From positions 1 to 64,000 of the forward strand of contig SVIS01000005.1 of assembly GCA_015069385.1 (NCBI GenBank): a stretch of 64,000 nt of DNA. Reading direction: 5' to 3'. The position numbers and the translations under genes are program-made. Of this stretch, positions 17,580 through 25,021 are shown in pieces. Numbering within the stretch: position 1 is the first letter of the stretch; the number at the start of each line of letters is the position of its first letter. The DNA comes from Clostridiales bacterium (GTDB lineage: Bacteria > Bacillota > Clostridia > Christensenellales > UBA1242). The notes below the pieces were generated by a model that was given only the letters and a program-made list of their open reading frames with translations, did not search any database and had not been told where the DNA came from.

Positions 17580-20500
17580 TTTGTATCTCCAAAAATTTTT
17601 CCGGAATAACATTATATTTTTCAGTTCTTACAACTTTTTCATTAAAAGCAAACTTACATATCTTATTAAACTCACAAATTTTGCAACGTTGTTCTATTGG
17701 CGAACACTCAACATATCCACTTTTAATATCACTGATACTCTTTTTTACAAGTTCCTGTGCATAAGAACAATAAGACATTAAAACCTGATACGGCAATATA
17801 TTTTGTTTTTTTCTAAGTGTTATTTCACCATCATTTTTAATTTTTGCTAAAGAAACATTCAAAACTTCCGATTTTCCATTTTGCAAAAGTGTGTTATCAG
17901 CAAGCATTGCAAGGCTGGCATTGTTTTCTAAAAAACCACTAAATTTATATGCAGATTCACCATCTTTATTAAAACCGTTTTTAATAGGTAAATAAAAAGC
18001 ACCAAATAATTTTTTATTCATATTACAAGCCACAGCCTTAGCATATATAAACAATTGAATTTTTGTACCATAGTATAACTGCTCTGCCCCTTTAGAATTA
18101 CTTGCATTACCAGTTTTATAATCAATAATTCTAAAGGAATCCTCGGCAACATCAATTCTATCAACAAAACCAGAAATTTTATATTTTTCGCCCTCAACCT
18201 CTATTTCTAGTGGTTTAAAACCAGTTTCTCCACCAAAATATTTTTCTGCATACTTTGGTTTAAAGAAAGAAATTTTTTGTTCGTAATTTATAAAATTACA
18301 AAAACGCAAACCTTCTTTTTTTAATAACTTTAATAAGAATTTGTTTTCTTTTAGTAAAAGTGCAAAATATTGCTCATTTTTTAAAATTTGCTCAATTATT
18401 TCTTGAACATTTTTTTCTATATATGCCTCGCTTAAATTACCAAGTTTGTTTAAATTATGTTTAACAAATACTTCACCAACCTCATGAATAAAGGTTCCAA
18501 TAATATTAGCCTCAATTTTTTCTTTTTGTTGCTTTTGAAGTTTTAGGGCATTTGCTAAAAATGCGGATTTAGGACAACCATTATATTTTTCTATAATAGA
18601 AATAGATGCTTTGCCATCTTTGAAAAACAATTTTGAAAAATTTATTTTTAAGTCGGAATAATTAAACAAGTTTATATTTTGTTTAAAAGTAATAGCATTT
18701 TTTATAATTGCCCGAAAATTATGTAATAAAACATCATTTAGTTGCAGGCTTGCGTTATATTCATCTTGTAGGTTAAAACATAATTTATTTATTAATTTTT
18801 GCTCGTTCTCTATTTCATCAACAATTTTTAAACTTGCGGAAGAAATTTCTTTATTTTCAAATAAATATTTTAATTCCGAAACAAATTCGTTTGGCTGAGC
18901 AGGCCTTGAATCACTCGAATAAACATGATAACTCAAAAAACACTTTGTTTTTGCAGATAATAAAATTTCAAACAATTTAAATTTATTTCTTTTATTAATA
19001 ATTTGTGTTGTTGGTTCTAAATTAACTTTAATTGTTTCACTGCATATTTCTTTGTCTGATATTAAACCCAAGTCAGATATACAAATTGGCAAAATTCCTT
19101 CGTTCATACCTAATATAAAGATATATTTTTTATTGCCATAAAAACTTTTAGTGTCACCAATAAAAATCTGGTTTATACCACTTGGCACAGCAGAAATTTC
19201 GCACTCGGTTAAAACCTTTTCTAATATCTTTAAAAAATCATCATAATTAACATTATTTTTAATGCAATTTTCTATAGCATTTAAACAATCACTTAACTTG
19301 TCCTCAATTTGCAAATATGTTTTATGAAGCAAAATATGACCTTTTTTTTCAAAAAAATCACACTTTTTGACAATTTTTTCTTTAATTTTTGTGTTTTCAA
19401 TAATATGTTTAAATATATTAATATATTGCGAAACATCACTATTTTTTGGTATTTTTATATTTTCTAAAAAATTAAAATAATTAATAGTTTTTTCATCTTC
19501 TATTTTTGCATATTTTTTTAAAGATTCTAATTTACCGTATTTAATTATCAACGTTAGAATTTGCTCTTGTTGTATTTTGTCTAAATCACAAAAATCGTTA
19601 GCAAAAATATAATTTAAAATTTTATTATCGTTTGTTGCTGCAAATTTAAAAATATTAAATAAATATTTTACTACTTCTAATTCTAATAAATTTATTGTAC
19701 TATCACAAAAAACATCAATATTTAAATTAGACAATTTACTGTTTAAAATTTTATGATATTGCACAGGAGCACACACAGCAATATCATTAAATTTTAAATT
19801 ATTTGTTTTAAGCAAATAATTTATTTGTTTAACACAAATTTCAATCTCTTCTGAAAACGAATTAGATTTATATATATTAAAATATTCATTTTCAAAATCA
19901 TATTTATTTTTCCTAGAAAACAAATTATTCAAAATAATATTTTTATTTGTGTTTTCTAAAGGAAAATTATTCCAAACAGTTTCACATTCGATTTGTTCTT
20001 GTTTACACATATTTATTATTGAATCTAAAAAAGTTTGGTCATAAATTCTATAATTATTTTGATTATTTGGTGCAACAACAGCAATTTGTGAGTAGTTTGC
20101 ATTTTTTGCAATATTTTTTAATAATTGTAAACCTTGTTTTGTTAAAGAATCAAAACCTACAAAAAAAACATTACAGTTTTTTAAAAATTCAGATTTTATT
20201 GCAACCGAATTAAATAAGTTGATTAACTCACCACTATCAATTTTTCCGGCCAATAATTTTTGATATTCACAATAAATTAATTTAATATCTTCAAATTTTA
20301 ATTTAGTTCCTAAAGTTGCATTTTCATCTATTAAATCTTCAATTTTTGCATTAGATGATTTTATTTGTTCAATTTTTGCATATATTTCATCTACAAAACC
20401 TAAAGTATAATTTTTAGAAAAACACTTAAAACCTTCTTTAACATTTTGTATTGCATTTAACACAATTAACTTTGACTCAATCGCAGTGCACTCTAAAAAT

Positions 20501-20742
20501 TGCAAATTGTTTTCTTTAATTATTTTATTTGCAAATTTTGATATACCCATTACCGAAATATTAAAATATGCATCTATATTTAATGCAGAAAAAATTGTTT
20601 GTTCAGTAAGCAAACTCAATTTATCTGGTACAATAATTATATTCTCTTTAGAAATATCATCAACAAATGGTTTTATTGATGATATTGAATATTCAAACAA
20701 TCCGCCCGTTCTATTTGCAATTAAAATTTTTAATTTATTCAT
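17569..20742 (-). CDS. addB: ATP-dependent nuclease subunit AddB
   Basis: 1057 aa, the expected size. The C-terminal nuclease has GFVDRIDVAEDSFRIIDYKTGN. The four Fe-S cluster Cys are visible: one in NGCPKSAFLANAL and three in the final region (RCKICEFNKICKF). The N-terminus normally carries a P-loop (GRxGSGKS); here the same place reads ANRTGGLFEYS, with no GK[ST], so AddB-side ATP binding seems lost. This is the first gene of the addBA operon. Divergent from the tRNA-Met/Glu operon. Confidence 0.93.
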   Translation of the reverse strand: MNKLKILIANRTGGLFEYSISSIKPFVDDISKENIIIVPDKLSLLTEQTIFSALNIDAYFNISVMGISKFANKIIKENNLQFLECTAIESKLIVLNAIQNVKEGFKCFSKNYTLGFVDEIYAKIEQIKSSNAKIEDLIDENATLGTKLKFEDIKLIYCEYQKLLAGKIDSGELINLFNSVAIKSEFLKNCNVFFVGFDSLTKQGLQLLKNIAKNANYSQIAVVAPNNQNNYRIYDQTFLDSIINMCKQEQIECETVWNNFPLENTNKNIILNNLFSRKNKYDFENEYFNIYKSNSFSEEIEICVKQINYLLKTNNLKFNDIAVCAPVQYHKILNSKLSNLNIDVFCDSTINLLELEVVKYLFNIFKFAATNDNKILNYIFANDFCDLDKIQQEQILTLIIKYGKLESLKKYAKIEDEKTINYFNFLENIKIPKNSDVSQYINIFKHIIENTKIKEKIVKKCDFFEKKGHILLHKTYLQIEDKLSDCLNAIENCIKNNVNYDDFLKILEKVLTECEISAVPSGINQIFIGDTKSFYGNKKYIFILGMNEGILPICISDLGLISDKEICSETIKVNLEPTTQIINKRNKFKLFEILLSAKTKCFLSYHVYSSDSRPAQPNEFVSELKYLFENKEISSASLKIVDEIENEQKLINKLCFNLQDEYNASLQLNDVLLHNFRAIIKNAITFKQNINLFNYSDLKINFSKLFFKDGKASISIIEKYNGCPKSAFLANALKLQKQQKEKIEANIIGTFIHEVGEVFVKHNLNKLGNLSEAYIEKNVQEIIEQILKNEQYFALLLKENKFLLKLLKKEGLRFCNFINYEQKISFFKPKYAEKYFGGETGFKPLEIEVEGEKYKISGFVDRIDVAEDSFRIIDYKTGNASNSKGAEQLYYGTKIQLFIYAKAVACNMNKKLFGAFYLPIKNGFNKDGESAYKFSGFLENNASLAMLADNTLLQNGKSEVLNVSLAKIKNDGEITLRKKQNILPYQVLMSYCSYAQELVKKSISDIKSGYVECSPIEQRCKICEFNKICKFAFNEKVVRTEKYNVIPEKFLEIQNGN

Positions 20743-20823
20743 AACTACATTTTATCACTTTATACTACAAATTTCAAATTTTGTATTGATATTAATTTAA
20801 TTATAAATAATTCAAAAAAACTG

Positions 20824-20852
20824 TTGACAAAATTACAGTTTATAAGTATAAT
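20824..20852 (+). promoter_or_regulatory. Consensus SigA promoter of the tRNA operon
   Basis: Perfect TTGACA (20824-20829) and perfect TATAAT (20847-20852), separated by exactly 17 bp, 17 nt before the first tRNA base. This is the best match to consensus in the window. Confidence 0.95.
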
Positions 20853-20869
20853 AGCAAAGTAGTTTATAT

Positions 20870-20946
20870 GGCGGCGTAGCTCAGTTGGCTAGAGCGTACG
20901 GTTCATACCCGTAAGGTCAGTGGTTCGACCCTACTCGCCGCTACCA
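20870..20946 (+). tRNA. tRNA-Met (CAT), elongator type
   Basis: A complete cloverleaf with encoded CCA: acceptor GGCGGCG with 3' CGCCGCT, anticodon CAT (20904-20906) in the loop TTCATAC, and T-loop TTCGACC. It starts with G1 facing U72 and lacks the initiator C1-A72 mismatch and GGG/CCC anticodon stem, so I call it elongator. A tRNA-Ile2 (lysidine) identity cannot be excluded by eye. Confidence 0.93.
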
Positions 20947-20952
20947 AATTAT

Positions 20953-21027
20953 GGCCTCGTGGTAAAAAGGTTAATACAACGCCCTTTCACGGCGTAGTTA
21001 TGGGTTCGATTCCCGTCGAGGTCACCA
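20953..21027 (+). tRNA. tRNA-Glu (TTC)
   Basis: A complete cloverleaf with encoded CCA: acceptor GGCCTCG / CGAGGTC, anticodon TTC (20986-20988) in the loop CTTTCAC, and T-loop TTCGATT. It follows tRNA-Met after 6 bp in the same transcript. Confidence 0.96.
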
Positions 21028-21030
21028 ATT

Positions 21031-21057
21031 AGCAAAGCATTAGCTTTGCTTTTTTTT
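21031..21057 (+). terminator. Terminator of the tRNA-Met/Glu operon
   Basis: AGCAAAGC, loop ATTA, GCTTTGCT and a run of T, 4 nt after the tRNA-Glu CCA end. Confidence 0.95.
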
Positions 21058-21083
21058 ATTACAAATTTTATTTTCACATTACA

Positions 21084-21113
21084 AAAAAGCATTCAAAACA
21101 TGTTTGAATGCTT
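21084..21113 (-). terminator. Terminator of the leftward hypothetical gene
   Basis: Stem AAGCATTCAAA / TTTGAATGCTT, followed on the minus strand by T6. It lies 12 bp past the stop of the 127-aa gene. Confidence 0.85.
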
Positions 21114-21124
21114 AAATGAAATAA

Positions 21125-21508
21125 TTATTTAGTTATTGAGCTTTCATCTTCTACAACAATTGGTCCTTTATCCCAAAATATAGTAGAAACATTTTTTTCA
21201 CCATTTGGATAATTTATAACAAGAGTTGAAACGTTAGAAGTTTTAGTTTGTTTTAATCTCATAATCCACGAGTTAGAATAAACATCTGAAATTGTTTTTG
21301 CTTGTTTACAAGGGATACTAAATTTTGCAATTATTGAATTTGCAAGTAATACAATTTTTTCATCAAGTGGTGAAATATTTTTAGTATACCAATCCCTTTC
21401 TTCTGGATAATTGCTAAGTTCTGCCCAAGACTCTTTTTTGCAATGTTCTTGAATTTTTGTATCTCTCTCATTAATTAAGTTTAAAAAATCATTTACTCTA
21501 TTAGCCAT
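21125..21508 (-). CDS. Hypothetical protein, 127 aa
   Basis: I do not recognise this protein. It is a soluble, mixed-charge protein without signal or membrane segments. The first half looks helical (VNDFLNLINERDTKIQEHCKK) and the second half like beta strands (SNVSTLVINYPNGEKNVSTIFW). The AGGAGA ribosome site is good and the gene has its own terminator, so it is a real single-gene unit. Nothing in its neighbours (tRNAs, tmk) hints at its function. Confidence 0.7.
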   Translation of the reverse strand: MANRVNDFLNLINERDTKIQEHCKKESWAELSNYPEERDWYTKNISPLDEKIVLLANSIIAKFSIPCKQAKTISDVYSNSWIMRLKQTKTSNVSTLVINYPNGEKNVSTIFWDKGPIVVEDESSITK

Positions 21509-21607
21509 TAGTTATCTCCTATTTGATTATATTATATCAAATATAAAATAAAAATCAATACGTATTTATAAAATAAATTTTTCTATTTTTTATAGCGCAA
21601 ACGTAAA

Positions 21608-22285
21608 TTATTTTTTTAAAAAGTCAATTACCCTTTTGCATACTAAATCTTTAATTTCGGAAATAGATTTAATTCTGTCTCCATCAGTACATTCAATTGT
21701 TATAAATGATTGCATTTTTATAATTTCCAAGTATGTTTCCTCAGATTTACTTAAATAGTTTTCTGCCTGTTCGTGTTGGTCTGGCCTTTCTGCCCTGTCT
21801 GCTTTTAATAATTTACTAGCCCATATTGGCATATGCAAAAACAAACTCAAATCGGGCTTTGGCAAATTTAAAAGACCATATTCTAATTTATCAACAAAAT
21901 CTAAGAATTTTTTTCTTTCAGTTCCTTCATATTTTGCACCCTGATGCGCCATGTTTGATGCAACATATCTATCTAAAACAACATTATATCCCTCATTAAG
22001 ATATTCTATAATTTGCTTAATATTATATTTTCTATCCATAGCATATAATAACGATGCACAATAAGGATCAACATTAGTAGCGCCCTCATCAAATACTGGA
22101 TCCATATACCCTTCTTTACCCAAATAAGCACCAGCAATTATTTTTCCTGTAGGCGAATTGTAGTTTGGAAAAGCACACTTAATTGACATATATCCATTTT
22201 GATTTAAAAAGTCTACCAATGAATTGGCTTGCGTTTCTTTACCTGAACAATCGGTACCTTCAATAACAATTAACTTTCCTTTCAT
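21608..22285 (-). CDS. tmk: Thymidylate kinase
   Basis: 225 aa. It phosphorylates dTMP to dTDP. P-loop GTDCSGKETQ (~10-19), DRY motif VLDRYVASNMAHQGAK in the middle, and a LID segment RAERPDQHE. Between them lies an enlarged segment (~52-85, AYLGKEGYMDPVFDEG) also seen in thymidylate kinases of some Clostridia and Mollicutes. GTD in place of the usual GxDGxGK is a mild deviation. The ribosome site GGAGG is strong. It stands apart from the usual dnaX/holB neighbours. Confidence 0.88.
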   Translation of the reverse strand: MKGKLIVIEGTDCSGKETQANSLVDFLNQNGYMSIKCAFPNYNSPTGKIIAGAYLGKEGYMDPVFDEGATNVDPYCASLLYAMDRKYNIKQIIEYLNEGYNVVLDRYVASNMAHQGAKYEGTERKKFLDFVDKLEYGLLNLPKPDLSLFLHMPIWASKLLKADRAERPDQHEQAENYLSKSEETYLEIIKMQSFITIECTDGDRIKSISEIKDLVCKRVIDFLKK

Positions 22286-22369
22286 ATTTCCTCCATAATA
22301 ATCATAAACTTATTACAAAAGTTTACAATAATAAGTATACAATAATGGAGTAAAAAATGCCATCAATAT

Positions 22370-22717
22370 TTAAAATTTTAATTCTTTTAGACTCTCAATA
22401 GCATAATTCATAAGTTCATTTATAAATCTATTTTTTAATGAATACTTTATTATTTTACCATCTCTTCTAGCCTCAACAATTTCTTGATTTTTTAAATATT
22501 TTAATTGGTGACTAATTGTTGTTTGATTTATGTCTAAAACATTTGCTAAATCATTAACGCACAACTCATTTATGCTTAGCGCCGATATGATTTTGAGCCG
22601 AGTAGAATCGGAAAAGTTTTGAAAAAAACAAGCCATGTCATTCAATTTTTTATCAGACGGCATGTAGTTATTAATTTCATTTTCTTCTACAATATTTAAT
22701 AATATGTAATCACCCAT
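22370..22717 (-). CDS. ArsR-family winged-helix transcriptional regulator
   Basis: 115 aa from MGDYILLN, chosen because a strong AGGAGGG site precedes it; the 22 extra upstream codons have none. The ArsR/SmtB fold is clear: FSDSTRLKIISALS, ELCVNDLANVLDI, TTISHQLKYLKNQEIVEARRDGK (helix-turn-helix and wing). The metal site of ArsR-type sensors (C-V-C) is reduced to one Cys (C-V-N), so it may not sense arsenic. No transporter or reductase is adjacent, so the target is unknown. Confidence 0.88.
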   Translation of the reverse strand: MGDYILLNIVEENEINNYMPSDKKLNDMACFFQNFSDSTRLKIISALSINELCVNDLANVLDINQTTISHQLKYLKNQEIVEARRDGKIIKYSLKNRFINELMNYAIESLKELKF

Positions 22718-22884
22718 TATTTCCCTCCTGTAACATTTTTTTATTGTTTTACATATATAAAGCAAGAAGCAACTATAAAACAATTTTTATATAATACATT
22801 TTATCATTATTTCTTTAATTATAAATGCTGGAATTTGGTGATATATTGTTGAATTTATTGTTTTAAAGTCGAAAGGAGGGAACT

Positions 22885-23061
22885 ATGAATAACAACACCG
22901 AAATACTATTATTTATAATATTTTTAGGACTATTTGCAAATGCAAACAATTTAGACTTAGCCAATAATACATCAATTTTACTGCTTTTAACTTTGATTTT
23001 GCTTGGTGGAAGTTGGAATAATAGTTGTAACTGTGGTTGTGGTTGCGGCTGCAATAACTAA
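22885..23061 (+). CDS. Small membrane peptide with Cys-Gly-rich tail, 58 aa
   Basis: Short ORF with a very strong ribosome site (AAAGGAGGG, 5 nt before the ATG). It has two short hydrophobic stretches (LLFIIFLGLFA and ILLLLTLILLGG) and ends SCNCGCGCGCNN, with five Cys in nine residues. The codons are ordinary for the region. It lies between the ArsR-type gene and parS/parB, and shares a terminator with parB. The Cys tail could bind metal or cross-link, as in small spore-coat proteins; that is a guess. I know no named family for it. Confidence 0.75.
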   Translation: MNNNTEILLFIIFLGLFANANNLDLANNTSILLLLTLILLGGSWNNSCNCGCGCGCNN

Positions 23062-23067
23062 AGATAA

Positions 23068-23083
23068 TGTTTCACGTGAAACA
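23068..23083. promoter_or_regulatory. parS: parS centromere site 1
   Basis: TGTTTCACGTGAAACA, the canonical 16-bp ParB-binding palindrome with no mismatch. It lies just downstream of parB. Confidence 0.97.
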
Positions 23084-23089
23084 TTTATT

Positions 23090-23118
23090 AAAAAAAGATG
23101 GCTTATACCATCTTTTTT
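23090..23118. terminator. Bidirectional terminator of parB and the small Cys-rich gene
   Basis: Stem AAAAAAGATGG / CCATCTTTTTT with a 6-nt loop lies between the convergent genes. Confidence 0.9.
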
Positions 23119-23123
23119 ATAAC

Positions 23124-24053
23124 TTATTTTCTTTTATTAAATTCACTTAGTTCTTTTAATGTAAGTTTTTTTGTTTTAAGTAAATTCATCATTTCAGCTA
23201 TACGATCTAAATCATCTGTAGAATAATAATCTATATATATTCTACCCTTATGATCATTACCAATAACAGAAACTTTTGTAGCAAATGTTCTTTGCATTTC
23301 ATTAACAAGCTCTTTTAACTCTATACTTTGTTGAGGAGCAATTCTTTCAACCTCTTTTTTAGGTTTTAATAAGTTCTTAACAGCCTTTTCGAGGTCACGC
23401 ACAGTCATTTTATTATCAGAAGCCGCCATGGCAAGCTTAATTTGCATATCATAATTTTGAACAGGAACCAAGCAACGAGCATGCCCAGCAGACAATTTAT
23501 TATTTTCCACCAAGGCAATAACTTCAGGACAAAGCGATAATAGCCTTATTGTATTAGCAATATTTGGCCTACTAACACCTATACGCTCACTAACAGCCTC
23601 TTGCGTCATTTTATATTCTTCCATCAACTGTTTAATTGCCCTAGCAGACTCTATAGGATTTAAGTCTTCACGTTGCAAATTTTCTATAATAGAAATCTCT
23701 TTAATTTGTTTCTCGGAATAATTCTTAATAACACATGGAATTTTAGTTAAGCCAGCAAGTTTTGAGGCCCTATAACGCCTTTCACCCGCAATAATTAAAA
23801 ATGTACCATCTTTTTGATCATTTACAACTAATGGCTGAATAACACCATGAATTTTTATTGAGGCAGCCAATTCCGCCAAAGCCACCTCATCAAAGTTTTT
23901 ACGTGGCTGATTAGGATTAGCAACCAACTTATCAATTTCAATTTCGCTAGCGCCAGCCATATCTGCCGATTTTTTAACTGTATCATCATAATCATCATAG
24001 GCAGAAAGCAAAGCCCCCAACCCTTTTCCTAAACCTGTTTTTTTAACAACCAT
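23124..24053 (-). CDS. parB: Chromosome partitioning protein ParB (Spo0J)
   Basis: 309 aa. An N-terminal stretch (VKKTGLGKGLGALLS) of the kind that stimulates ParA ATPase is followed by the CTP-binding ParB/Srx domain (NPNQPRKNFD, GERRYRASKLAG, NLQREDLNPIE), a helix-turn-helix (MTQEAVSERIGVSRPNIANTI), and a C-terminal dimerisation domain. ParB loads at parS and recruits SMC. It starts 1 bp after the parA stop with a ribosome site inside the parA 3' end, so the two are coupled. Confidence 0.97.
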   Translation of the reverse strand: MVVKKTGLGKGLGALLSAYDDYDDTVKKSADMAGASEIEIDKLVANPNQPRKNFDEVALAELAASIKIHGVIQPLVVNDQKDGTFLIIAGERRYRASKLAGLTKIPCVIKNYSEKQIKEISIIENLQREDLNPIESARAIKQLMEEYKMTQEAVSERIGVSRPNIANTIRLLSLCPEVIALVENNKLSAGHARCLVPVQNYDMQIKLAMAASDNKMTVRDLEKAVKNLLKPKKEVERIAPQQSIELKELVNEMQRTFATKVSVIGNDHKGRIYIDYYSTDDLDRIAEMMNLLKTKKLTLKELSEFNKRK

Positions 24054-24054
24054 A

Positions 24055-24864
24055 TTATTTTTTTCCTTTTAATGAACGTTTTCCGGGTTTTTTATACTCT
24101 ATCCCGCTCCTGTCTAAAAATTCATACGCAAGAGACAAATATGCCTCAGCACCTTTAGATTTTATATCATATGTAGCAATAGATTCGCCATGACTTGGTG
24201 CCTCTGCAAGCCTAATATTTCTTGGAATATATGTTTCAAAAACTTTATTGCCAAAAAATCTTTTAACCTCTTCACTAACCTGTGCAACCAAATTAGATCT
24301 ATTATCTTTCATTGTCATAACAACACCATCAATCTGTAATGAAGGATTTAAATGGTGTATTATTAATCTAATTGTATTCATTAACTGAGTCAACCCCTCC
24401 AGTGCAAAAAACTCACACTGAATTGGAATAATAACAGAATTTGCCGCAGTTAACGAATTAACCGTCAAAAGCCCAAGAGATGGCGGACAGTCAATCATCA
24501 CAAAGTCATATTTTTCAATAACCCTATTCAAAATATTTTTTACGACCGACTCTCTAGATTGCATCTGCACCAGTTCAATTTCTGCACCAGCAAGATCAAC
24601 AGTTGCAGGAATTATATCTAAATTTTCAATATTTGAATGCAGAATTACATCTTCAACATAACACTCTTTACTTATAACATTATAAATAGTTTTAGTTTCT
24701 TTTGTTTTTTCAACACCAACCCCGCTAGAAGCATTTCCCTGTGGGTCCATATCTAAAATTAACACCCTTTGCCCCAACAAAGCCAAAAACGCAGCCAAAT
24801 TTACACAAGTTGTGGTTTTTCCAACCCCACCTTTCTGATTGGCAAATGCAACAATTTTACCCAA
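24055..24864 (-). CDS. parA: Chromosome partitioning ATPase ParA (Soj)
   Basis: 269 aa from a TTG start (GKIVAFANQKGGVGKTTT), preceded by AAGGAG at the right spacing. An upstream in-frame ATG at 24915 lacks a ribosome site and would add 17 residues not typical of Soj. Deviant Walker A KGGVGKTT, DMDPQGNASSGVG, and Walker B FVMIDCPPSLGLL are present. ParA works with ParB in chromosome segregation and, in sporulating species, in control of replication and sporulation. First gene of the parAB operon; a parS site lies 78 bp upstream. Confidence 0.97.
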   Translation of the reverse strand: MGKIVAFANQKGGVGKTTTCVNLAAFLALLGQRVLILDMDPQGNASSGVGVEKTKETKTIYNVISKECYVEDVILHSNIENLDIIPATVDLAGAEIELVQMQSRESVVKNILNRVIEKYDFVMIDCPPSLGLLTVNSLTAANSVIIPIQCEFFALEGLTQLMNTIRLIIHHLNPSLQIDGVVMTMKDNRSNLVAQVSEEVKRFFGNKVFETYIPRNIRLAEAPSHGESIATYDIKSKGAEAYLSLAYEFLDRSGIEYKKPGKRSLKGKK

Positions 24865-24942
24865 AGCATTATCTCCTTTTTTTAGAAAGTATATCACATG
24901 TTTTATGTTTTGCAAACAACAATTTCAAAAAAAACCAAAAAA

Positions 24943-24958
24943 TGTTTCACGTGAAACA
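24943..24958. promoter_or_regulatory. parS: parS centromere site 2
   Basis: A second perfect TGTTTCACGTGAAACA, in the divergent promoter region between parA and recD2. With site 1 it brackets the parAB operon. Confidence 0.97.
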
Positions 24959-24984
24959 TTTTTGTTTTGTTTATTGAAAATCTG

Positions 24985-25013
24985 TTTACTTTTTGCTCGG
25001 TTTATTCTATAAT
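24985..25013 (+). promoter_or_regulatory. Promoter of recD2, predicted leaderless
   Basis: TTTACT (24985-24990), 17 bp, perfect TATAAT (25008-25013). The expected transcription start (~25020-25022) coincides with the recD2 ATG at 25022, and there is no Shine-Dalgarno site. A parS site ends 26 bp upstream of the -35. Confidence 0.6.
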
Positions 25014-25021
25014 TGTTTCAA

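Noticed and set aside
22863-23054. 63-codon minus-strand ORF opposite the small Cys-rich gene
   Set aside because: The plus-strand ORF has a strong ribosome site and sensible protein; this one reads the Cys-Gly repeat as Gln-Pro and lacks a ribosome site.
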